Source: Opitutales bacterium UBA7389 (GTDB lineage: Bacteria; Verrucomicrobiota; Verrucomicrobiia; Opitutales; Opitutaceae). Taken from it: DNA of 5,644 nt. Positions 1 to 5,644 of this stretch are shown piece after piece. The notes under the pieces are model-generated. The model was not told the DNA's origin and ran no database searches. It saw only the letters and a list, made by a program, of their open reading frames with translations. Within the stretch, counting starts at the first letter, position 1, and each line of letters opens with the position of its first letter. The DNA lies in contig DKNL01000097.1 in the NCBI GenBank assembly GCA_002474325.1, positions 1-5,644 on the forward strand, given 5' to 3'. The translations under genes were made by a program, and so were the position numbers.

Positions 1-1512
1 TACACGGCTAAAGGGAACATTAGAGCCAAGCAATGGAAGTACGTGGACTATGATGGAGACGGGGCATTGGATATTGTCACCGGGTTTGGCGACTGGACCG
101 ATTATGGATGGGATGACGCCTACAATAGCAAAGGCGAATGGACGAACGGACCCTTGAGAGGATTGGTTTTTTGGGTTCGGAATCTAGCGACTAGCGAGAA
201 GCCCGAATACGATAGGGCACGGCAAATCAAGGCTGCCGGACAAAATGTGGAAGTATTCGGGTGGCCGTCGCCAAATTTTGGCGACTTTGATGACGATGGC
301 GATCTGGATCTATTGTGTGGGGAATTTCTGGATGGCTTTACTTATTTTCAAAATACGGGGACTAGAAGGCGACCAAACTATGCAGCAGGGCGACGTTTGC
401 GATCGGAGGGATCTCTATTGAAGATGGATCTGCAAATGATCGTCCCGGTGGCTTTCGATTGGGACAAGGATGGCGATCTGGATCTGGTTTGCGGAGATGA
501 GGATGGTCGCGTGGGCTTTATTGAGCATACAGGGGAAGTGAAAGATGGCCTTCCCCAGTATCGAAAACCTGTCTACTTTCAGCAGAAGGCCAAGGATGTA
601 AAATTCGGGGCCCTAGCGACTCCCTACGGAGTCGATTGGGATAATGATGGGGACGAGGATATTATTTGCGGGAATACGGCTGGATACATTGGGTTTTTTG
701 AGAATTTGGGTGGCGGATCCAATCCCGTTTGGGACAAGGTCAAGTTGCTAGAAGCCGGCGGCCATACTATCCGAATACAAGCTGGGCGCAATGGTTCCAT
801 TCAGGGACCAGCGGAGGCGAAATGGGGTTACACTACTCAAACGGTGGCTGATTGGGATGGAGATGGTTTGCTGGATATTGTTGCCAATTCTATTTGGGGA
901 AAGGTCATTTGGTATCGAAATATTGGAGTTAAGGGAATGCCTGTTTTGGATACAGCCCGGGCGATTGAGGTCGAATGGCAAGGGCAACCTCCTAAGCCTG
1001 CTTGGAATTGGTGGGATCCGGTGGATCGTGAATTAGCCAGCCAATGGAGAACAACACCCTTTGCCGTCGACTGGAATCAGGATGGGCTAATGGATTTGGT
1101 CATGCTTGATCATGAGGGCCATCTGGCGCTTTTTCGAAGAATATTGAGCAAGGACGTATTGCGCCTTCTGCCAGGCGAACGCATGTTTTGTGATGAAAAC
1201 GGGGAGCCGCTATCCTTGATTAGAGGTCCTGCAGGCAGGAGTGGGCGTCGCAAGTTGGAAGTCGTTGATTGGGATGGCGATGGCCGATTGGACATCCTTT
1301 TCAATGGGGAGAACGCGGATTGGTATAGGAATATGGGCGAACGCGATGGCAAAATAGTATTGAAAAATCTAGGACCGTTAGACGGTCGAAAAATCTCAGG
1401 CCATACCTCTAGCCCGACCACAGTCGATTGGGACAGAAACGGGGTTCCCGACTTGCTTGTAGGTTCCGAAGATGGCCGCCTTTATTATATGAGCAATCCA
1501 AGGGGGAATTAG
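1..1512 (+). CDS. FG-GAP/VCBS-repeat beta-propeller protein, 5' end missing
   Basis: The frame is open from base 1 to the TAG at 1510-1512 (503 codons). The GTG at 43 lies inside a repeat motif, so it is not the real start and the gene begins left of the window. Eight Asp-rich loops of the D-x-D-x-D-G-x-x-D type are visible, starting near nt 46, 283, 457, 634, 850, 1069, 1267 and 1426. Most are followed by an aromatic strand ending in Asn-Gly-like residues (for example FWVRN, YFQNTG, FFENLG, WYRNIG). This is the FG-GAP/VCBS pattern of integrin-like propellers, where each Asp-rich loop binds calcium. The protein is probably exported, but its signal peptide would lie outside the window. A Trp-rich insert (AWNWWDP, near nt 1000-1020) separates repeats 5 and 6. 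Loops 6 and 8 deviate slightly (NQDG, DRNG). No catalytic domain is recognisable; the role could be binding, adhesion or carbohydrate-associated, and is undetermined. Confidence 0.9.
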   Translation, partial: YTAKGNIRAKQWKYVDYDGDGALDIVTGFGDWTDYGWDDAYNSKGEWTNGPLRGLVFWVRNLATSEKPEYDRARQIKAAGQNVEVFGWPSPNFGDFDDDGDLDLLCGEFLDGFTYFQNTGTRRRPNYAAGRRLRSEGSLLKMDLQMIVPVAFDWDKDGDLDLVCGDEDGRVGFIEHTGEVKDGLPQYRKPVYFQQKAKDVKFGALATPYGVDWDNDGDEDIICGNTAGYIGFFENLGGGSNPVWDKVKLLEAGGHTIRIQAGRNGSIQGPAEAKWGYTTQTVADWDGDGLLDIVANSIWGKVIWYRNIGVKGMPVLDTARAIEVEWQGQPPKPAWNWWDPVDRELASQWRTTPFAVDWNQDGLMDLVMLDHEGHLALFRRILSKDVLRLLPGERMFCDENGEPLSLIRGPAGRSGRRKLEVVDWDGDGRLDILFNGENADWYRNMGERDGKIVLKNLGPLDGRKISGHTSSPTTVDWDRNGVPDLLVGSEDGRLYYMSNPRGN

Positions 1513-1619
1513 ACTTGGCTGGAAAGCGCTGTCACGCCGAACGATCGCTACCCAATTGGCGAAATCTACCGAGGCGGACAGGTCTGGTAGAAGACGTGGT
1601 AGGGCGGTTTTACGAAGAT

Positions 1620-1678
1620 GTAGGAGCGACTTTAGGCCGCGATGACCATACGTGTTTCTCGGCCTAAGGCCGCTCCTA
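1620..1678. repeat. Inverted pair of REP-like palindromes between convergent genes
   Basis: The arms 1621-1639 and 1660-1678 are reverse complements at 17 of 19 positions (one A-C mismatch, one T-G wobble), separated by 20 bases. Each arm contains its own small dyad based on GGCC, and the left arm begins with GTAGG, the GTAG head typical of REP elements; the right arm read on the minus strand begins CTAGG. The pair therefore resembles a BIME, two REPs in opposite orientation. It sits between the 3' ends of the propeller gene and uxaA, so its transcript could also fold at the end of either message. There is no clear U-tract, so a classical intrinsic terminator is not supported. A possibly degenerate third head (GTAGGGCGG) lies just upstream, near 1599. 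Confidence 0.7.
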
Positions 1679-1714
1679 GGCTAAGTAAATTACGGGCAAG
1701 ATGCGTGTGTTGCT

Positions 1715-3361
1715 TTACAACGACAAGCCGCGTTTCCAGGGGATGAAATCGTCCTGCCCTAAACGCTGGGAGCATACTTCGTATTCGCCGCTCGCGGTTT
1801 GAATGGCTAGTTCGAAGAGGGCGTCCGCGAGCTCTTCGATCGATTTGCTGCCGCCAATGACAGGCCCTGTGTCGAAATCTATGATATCCGATAGCTTCTC
1901 TGCGATAGTGGAATTGCTGGAAATTTTCATCACCGGAGTGACTGGATTACCAGTTGGTGTGCCGAGCCCTGTAGAGAACATCATTACGTTAGCACCAGCG
2001 CCTGCCATTGCGGTGGTCGATTCCACGTCGCCTCCCGGGGTACAGAGAAGGCTGAGTCCGGATTTTCTAATCCCTTCGGGATAATCCAATACATCCTCGA
2101 TAGGAGCCGTGCCTCCTTTTAGGGCCGCACCGGCCGATTTGATGGCGTCGGTTGTCAATCCGTCAGCGATATTTCCGGGAGATGGGTTTTGATCGAAGCC
2201 CGATCCCACGGTTTTCAATACCGCGTCGTAATCTTTCATAAGCTGCAAGAAACGTTCGCCCAGCTCGGGCCGAACACAACGATCCACGAGGCTTTGCTCG
2301 ACACCACACAGTTCTGGAAACTCGGACAAGACGACGCTCCCACCCAGGGCGATGAGCCTATCAGAAACGCCTCCAACGACTGGATTGGCAGAGATCCCAG
2401 AAAACCCATCGGAACCACCACACTCGACTCCTAGGGAAAGCTTGTTGAGCGGGGCTGGCTGGCGTCTCAAATTATTGGCTTCCGCAACTCCCTTGAAGGT
2501 GGCTCGGATGGCGTCGGAAAGCATGGCCTTTTCCGACTGGCTCTTTTGCTGCTCGAAATAGTAAACCGGTTTGGAAAACCCGGAATCCCGCCGTTCGATT
2601 TCCGCTTTCAGGTGATCGATCTGAGTTTTTTGGCAGCCTAGGCTGAGCACGGTCGCACCCGCGACATTGGGATGGGCGATATATCCGGCCAGCAAACCAG
2701 CCAGCGTGTGGGCATCGTCTTTGGTCCCCCCACAACCCATCGTGTGACTGAGAAACTTGATACCATCAACATTAGGAAACAGTCGGGGCTGACTGGATAC
2801 GTTTTCTGTCTCATTGGCTATGGCTAACGCATCAAGATCCGAGCCGTCCCGATAGGCCGAAACCAGATCGTTCATGTACCGTGTGTAGGGACTGCCTTTT
2901 CCGTAACCAAGCGGTTCTAGCATGGCTCGCTTGATGAGCTCCAGGTTCCGATTTTCGCAAAAGACTAAAGGAACGACGATCCAGTAGTTGGCTGTACCCA
3001 CGGATCCATTTTCGCGGTGATAACCCTGGAAAGTAGTGTTTTTCCACTTTTCCACAGAGGGTGGGGACCAATCGTAAGTCGACCCATTTACCTGAGCCTC
3101 CGATGCGGCGTGAACTACGTTTTCCGTGTGGATGCGTCCTCCGCGGCTGATCGGCTCCTGGACAATGCCGACTTTGACGCCGTACATGGTGATTTCATCG
3201 CCTTCTAAGAAATCGTCCGCCGCGAACTTATGCTTGGCTGGAATCTCCTCCCCTAGGCTAAATGTCTCGCCATTGCAGTCAACTGATTGGCCAGCGTCGA
3301 GATCGCGGAGAGCTACGATGATATTGTCATCTGGGTGAACTTTAAGAGCCGAGGTACTCAT
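1715..3361 (-). CDS. uxaA: UxaA-family altronate dehydratase
   Basis: This 548-residue protein is expected to dehydrate D-altronate to 2-dehydro-3-deoxy-D-gluconate (EC 4.2.1.7), the galacturonate-branch step feeding the KDG pathway in the cytoplasm. Residues about 5-85 form an N-terminal SAF domain (KVHPDDNIIVAL, PAKHKFA, MYGVKVG). The catalytic part follows with family blocks: GYHRENGSVGTANYW (113-127), FCENRN (134-139), HTMGCGGTKDDA (206-217), LSLGCQ (239-244), GVECGGSDGFSGISANP (311-327), EFPELCGVEQ (347-356) and CTPGGDVESTTA (440-451), ending DDFIPWKRG. Several conserved Cys and His residues fit a metal-dependent enzyme, which is known for the family. It is somewhat longer than my recollection of E. 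coli UxaA (about 495 residues). ATG at 3359-3361 gives a natural SAF start; no Shine-Dalgarno is evident. Related galactarate dehydratases (GarD) share the fold, so the exact sugar acid is less certain than the family. It converges with the propeller gene and diverges from the sulfatase. Confidence 0.93.
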   Translation of the reverse strand: MSTSALKVHPDDNIIVALRDLDAGQSVDCNGETFSLGEEIPAKHKFAADDFLEGDEITMYGVKVGIVQEPISRGGRIHTENVVHAASEAQVNGSTYDWSPPSVEKWKNTTFQGYHRENGSVGTANYWIVVPLVFCENRNLELIKRAMLEPLGYGKGSPYTRYMNDLVSAYRDGSDLDALAIANETENVSSQPRLFPNVDGIKFLSHTMGCGGTKDDAHTLAGLLAGYIAHPNVAGATVLSLGCQKTQIDHLKAEIERRDSGFSKPVYYFEQQKSQSEKAMLSDAIRATFKGVAEANNLRRQPAPLNKLSLGVECGGSDGFSGISANPVVGGVSDRLIALGGSVVLSEFPELCGVEQSLVDRCVRPELGERFLQLMKDYDAVLKTVGSGFDQNPSPGNIADGLTTDAIKSAGAALKGGTAPIEDVLDYPEGIRKSGLSLLCTPGGDVESTTAMAGAGANVMMFSTGLGTPTGNPVTPVMKISSNSTIAEKLSDIIDFDTGPVIGGSKSIEELADALFELAIQTASGEYEVCSQRLGQDDFIPWKRGLSL

Positions 3362-3390
3362 GAAAGATATATTTGTCCGGGAGTTTTACC

Positions 3391-3406
3391 CACGAATTTC
3401 ACGAAT
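3391..3406. repeat. Tandem CACGAAT motif upstream of uxaA
   Basis: CACGAAT occurs twice with a 9-base period (3391-3397 and 3400-3406), about 30 bases upstream of the uxaA start. The stop codon of the transporter remnant (TGA, minus strand) falls inside it. From memory, similar CACGAAT/TTCACGAAT strings occur as dispersed intergenic sequence in environmental genomes. Only this single pair is seen here, so a repeat family is an inference and a regulator-binding site for uxaA is an alternative. Confidence 0.35.
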
Positions 3407-3785
3407 GGGCGGAAATTGCCAACCTGAATGTTGGATAGTCAGTCCTTTTTGTGCAACCGACCGTGCCGAGTAGAGTAATTGCTTCCGAGCAGTACCACCA
3501 GGTCGCCCCAAGTTGGAGGTAGAGCCATGCACCGGTACTGCCGGCTAAGCCCGCGTTGATTGCCAAGCGGAGCATGGCATAAGCAGTGATCCGCTTTTCT
3601 TCAGGAACGAGGTTGGTGGCCAGGGCGTTGGCGGGCGGTCCGAATATGGAATTATAGAACCATCCACCCGCGATTAGGCAATTGAGGTTAATATGAGATT
3701 CTTCGAGAGATGCGAGCGAGCCGCCCGCGATCCTAAAAGAAATTTTCGTCGATAAACTCGAGAATCGGACATTCTCTTGGAGCAC
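3399..3785 (-). pseudogene. Truncated MFS transporter remnant
   Basis: A minus-strand open frame of 128 codons (GTG at 3785, TGA at 3399) contains a stretch that reads like the middle of the N-terminal half of a major facilitator transporter. Residues about 32-107 (nt 3692-3465) include a membrane-like segment (CLIAGGWFYNSIFGPPANALA), the cytoplasmic loop LVPEEKRITAYAMLRLAINAG, and a second hydrophobic segment through WWYCSEAITLL. The P-x-x-A ... R-x-x-A-Y ... R ... N-x-G pattern is typical around transmembrane helices 4-5. A complete MFS protein has about 400 residues and 12 helices; here the first helices and the whole C-terminal half are absent. The Gly-Pro-containing stretch usually following N-x-G looks shortened (GLAGSTGAW). 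After residue 107 the sequence stops resembling a transporter and runs into the CACGAAT motif. I read it as a decayed relic rather than a working small protein; the GTG has no special support as a start. Confidence 0.65.
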
Positions 3786-3881
3786 CAGAATCGTTTTGTA
3801 CTGGACCAGATCGCAGGATTGGCTGTCTTTGGGATTATTGATCGAAATAACTACTCACAACCGAACCAATCAATTTCTACT

Positions 3882-5420
3882 ATGCTCTCTTTTCGAAACT
3901 TGCTACTGGTCTCATTGGGATTGTCTCTGAACTTGGCCGCTTTCTCAGCGGAGAAACCCAACATTATTTTGATTATGGCCGACGATCTCGGCTATGGCGA
4001 TATTTCCGCCTATGGTACAAAGTCCTTTCGGACACCACATATCGACCAATTGGCGGCGGAAGGGCAGCGATTCACAAGTGGATATTGTTCAGCTTCGACC
4101 TGCACACCTACCCGCTATTCACTTCTTACGGGGACTTACGCGTTTCGTCGTCCCAATACGGGAATTGCTCCGCCTAACAGTCCGGCTCTCGTTCAGCCCG
4201 GTACCGAAACGGTTGCCTCGGTCCTGCAGTCCGTTGGCTACAAGACGGCCGTAGTCGGTAAATGGCACTTAGGTCTTGGCGGTCCCGAAGGCCCCGATTG
4301 GAACGGCGATTTGAAGCCGGGACCTCGGGAAATCGGGTTTGATTACAGCTTTCTGCTTCCGACGACCAATGACCGAGTTCCTCAAGTTTATGTGAAGAAT
4401 CACAAGGTTGTTGATCTCGATCCCAACGACCCGCTTTGGGTAGGGAAAGATAAACCAAGCGAAGATCATCCAACTGGGATTACCCATCGTGATACCTTGA
4501 AGATGGATTGGACCCACGGGCATAATTCAACCATACACAATGGTATCAGCCGTATTTGGTTCTACACAGGTGGGCACGCCGCTCGCTTTCGCGACGAAGA
4601 CCTTGCTGACAAGTGGGTTGAGGAGTCGGTCAAATGGATCGATCAAAACAAGGACAACCCGTTCTTCCTATTCTTTTCGTCCCATGATTTGCACGTGCCA
4701 CGTATTCCCCATGAACGATTTCAAGGGGCGACTTCACTGGGCTATCGGGCAGATGTTATCGTCCAGTTAGACTGGTGCGTGGGTGAGATCATGAAAACCT
4801 TGAAACGGTTGGACCTGGAAGAAAACACCATGATAGTTTTCTGCTCGGACAATGGACCAGTAATGGATGATGGATACGCTGATCTTGCGTTAGAGAATTT
4901 GGGAGACCATCGTGCGGGTGGACCTTTTAGTGGCGGTAAGTACAGCGTTTATGAAGGCGGCACACGGACGCCTTTCATCACTTGGTGGAAAGGCCGTATT
5001 CAGCCGGGCGTGTCCGATGAAGTGGTATGTACGATCGATCTCGCCGCCAGCTTTGCGAGTTTAACAGGGGCGAAATTAGAATACGACGCTTGCTTGGACA
5101 GTATCGATGTTATGGATGCTCTTCTTGGCAAACGCGGTGCAAAGGGCCGGGACCATCTTGTTCAGCAAGACAACGGCAGAGGTGGTAACTATGGCTTTCG
5201 CGTGGGCAACTGGAAGCTGCAGCGGCACGATTCCAAGTCGGCTCGCAACGTGATTGTAGAAACCAAGCTAGCGAACACTAAGGTAAATCAATATCGCTTA
5301 TTTGACTTATCCAAAGACCCAGCCGAGAAAAACGACCTTTACGCCAAAAACAAGCGTATAGGCGAACGCATGAAAAAGCAGCTGGAGGAAATCATCGCCA
5401 CTGGACGCAGTCGGGATTAA
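3882..5420 (+). CDS. Secreted arylsulfatase-type sulfatase (S1, Cys-type)
   Basis: This 512-residue sulfatase is expected to hydrolyse a sulfate ester on a carbohydrate outside the cytoplasm. The ATG at 3882 starts a signal peptide (MLSFRNLLLVSLGLSLNLAA, cleavage near residues 20-23) followed directly by the family opening KPNIILIMADDLGYGD. The frame is open further upstream to a TTG at 3777, but those 35 residues would precede and spoil the signal peptide. Active-site features are intact: metal ligands D34 and D35; C74-T-P-T-R78, the CxPxR motif whose Cys becomes formylglycine; GKWHLG with K127 and H129; SSHDLHVP with H268/H271; SDNG with D323 and N324; and GGKYSVYEGGTRTPF with K353. The C-terminal subdomain (GFRVGNWKLQ, LFDLSKDPAEKNDLY) is complete. 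Activity requires a formylglycine-generating enzyme or anaerobic sulfatase-maturing enzyme encoded elsewhere. No Shine-Dalgarno is visible. The SulfAtlas subfamily and substrate cannot be set by eye. Confidence 0.95.
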   Translation: MLSFRNLLLVSLGLSLNLAAFSAEKPNIILIMADDLGYGDISAYGTKSFRTPHIDQLAAEGQRFTSGYCSASTCTPTRYSLLTGTYAFRRPNTGIAPPNSPALVQPGTETVASVLQSVGYKTAVVGKWHLGLGGPEGPDWNGDLKPGPREIGFDYSFLLPTTNDRVPQVYVKNHKVVDLDPNDPLWVGKDKPSEDHPTGITHRDTLKMDWTHGHNSTIHNGISRIWFYTGGHAARFRDEDLADKWVEESVKWIDQNKDNPFFLFFSSHDLHVPRIPHERFQGATSLGYRADVIVQLDWCVGEIMKTLKRLDLEENTMIVFCSDNGPVMDDGYADLALENLGDHRAGGPFSGGKYSVYEGGTRTPFITWWKGRIQPGVSDEVVCTIDLAASFASLTGAKLEYDACLDSIDVMDALLGKRGAKGRDHLVQQDNGRGGNYGFRVGNWKLQRHDSKSARNVIVETKLANTKVNQYRLFDLSKDPAEKNDLYAKNKRIGERMKKQLEEIIATGRSRD

Positions 5421-5443
5421 CCGGGGTATTGAAAGATGGATCA

Positions 5444-5504
5444 GAGGACCGAGCCGGTCCTCCCTACCTGTTCTGTGATGATAGAGAGGACTAGCTCAGT
5501 CCTC
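5444..5504. repeat. Twin REP-like hairpins downstream of the sulfatase
   Basis: Two 19-base palindromes lie at 5444-5462 and 5486-5504, 23 bases apart, beginning 24 bases after the sulfatase stop. The first has an 8-bp stem (GAGGACCG/CGGTCCTC) and an AGC loop; the second has a 7-bp stem (GAGGACT/AGTCCTC) and an AGCTC loop. They are copies of one unit, and the stem pair C5450-G5456 in the first is replaced by T5492-A5498 in the second, a compensatory change. Read on the minus strand the first is preceded by GTAGG, a REP-type head; the second has a degenerate head (CTAACGG). Neither has a U-tract, so they are better described as REP-like elements that may protect or shape the 3' end of the sulfatase message. 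Confidence 0.7.
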
Positions 5505-5582
5505 CGTTAGCCTGTCGGCCAAGATCGGCGCCACTACTTGCGCTTGCCAAGGTGGTCAGCTTGCGACTGATTGTTGTCTCTC

Positions 5583-5644
5583 ATGCGTGACTTACCCAGA
5601 TTCCCCGTTAATCTTCGTTGCTGCATCGGTTTGGCTTTGGCGAT
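5583..5644 (+). CDS. Possible start of an exported protein, cut by the window edge
   Basis: An ATG at 5583 opens a frame that reads MRDLPRFPVNLRCCIGLALA and continues past the right edge. Three Arg residues before a short hydrophobic run resemble the start of a signal peptide, and an in-frame TGA at 5568 limits upstream extension. It would be the next gene after the sulfatase on the same strand, 162 bases after its stop. There is no Shine-Dalgarno, although the sulfatase also lacks one. Only 20 codons are visible, so function is unknown. The minus strand is also open here (5534 to the edge), so this call is tentative. Confidence 0.38.
   Translation, partial: MRDLPRFPVNLRCCIGLALA

Noticed and set aside
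43..45. GTG at 43 as the start of the propeller gene.
   Set aside because: The frame is open back to base 1 and the GTG encodes the Val of an intact repeat strand (WKYVDYDGDG), so the gene starts outside the window.
1..1512. PL11-type rhamnogalacturonan lyase, which is also a calcium-binding eight-bladed propeller.
   Set aside because: The repeats follow the FG-GAP/VCBS pattern with aromatic strand plus Asn-Gly endings, and I recognise no PL11 catalytic blocks.
1428..1667. Plus-strand open frame of 79 codons across the end of the propeller gene.
   Set aside because: It overlaps the propeller gene in another frame, runs into the REP-like palindrome and shows no domain or start signal.
1621..1678. 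Classical rho-independent bidirectional terminator.
   Set aside because: The stem is long but has a 20-base loop and no T-run on either side; REP-pair architecture explains it better, though an effect on transcript ends is possible.
2189..2434. Plus-strand open frames antisense to uxaA.
   Set aside because: They are shadows of the strongly conserved uxaA coding frame, with no recognisable protein features.
3362..3390. Sigma-70 promoter for uxaA using TATATC just before the start codon.
   Set aside because: The candidate -10 lies only about 4 bases from the ATG and has no acceptable -35 box at 16-18 bases.
3419..3434. Small dyad CCAAC-N6-GTTGG as an operator upstream of uxaA.
   Set aside because: A 5-bp stem is expected by chance at this length and matches no operator I recognise.
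3777..3881. Upstream extension of the sulfatase to the TTG at 3777.
   Set aside because: The 35 added residues would bury the signal peptide and overlap the transporter relic; the ATG at 3882 places a normal signal peptide just before the conserved KPNIILIMADD.

Overview
The window holds two complete genes, one gene cut by each edge (the right-hand one tentative), one decayed gene remnant and several short palindromic repeats. The content is an FG-GAP/VCBS propeller protein, a UxaA-type sugar-acid dehydratase, and a secreted sulfatase in a moderately GC genome with few visible Shine-Dalgarno sequences and REP-like intergenic palindromes. This suggests a polysaccharide-degrading member of the Planctomycetota-Verrucomicrobiota-Lentisphaerota group, perhaps a marine Verrucomicrobiota. 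That assignment is an inference from gene content; no phylogenetic marker is present.

Layout: (1) 1-1512, plus strand: C-terminal 503 codons of an extracellular-type beta-propeller protein with eight Asp-rich calcium-loop repeats; its true start lies left of the window. (2) 1513-1714: a short convergent intergenic region with a 19-bp-stem inverted pair of REP-like sequences. (3) 1715-3361, minus strand: complete uxaA-family altronate dehydratase with an N-terminal SAF domain. (4) 3362-3881: a 520-base divergent region containing a tandem CACGAAT motif and a truncated MFS-transporter remnant on the minus strand. (5) 3882-5420, plus strand: complete secreted Cys-type sulfatase of 512 residues. 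(6) 5444-5504: twin small hairpins with a compensatory base-pair change. (7) 5583 to the right edge, plus strand: possible start of another exported protein.

Functionally, the sulfatase would remove sulfate esters from a polysaccharide outside the cytoplasm. UxaA would act in the cytoplasm on an aldonic acid derived from a uronic acid (D-altronate to 2-dehydro-3-deoxy-D-gluconate). The propeller protein could bind ligands or help organise proteins at the surface. A link to a sulfated, uronate-containing glycan is plausible, but the genes are on different strands and do not form one operon. I see no clearly new multi-gene system here. The most notable non-coding signals are the two families of REP-like palindromes and the transporter relic.
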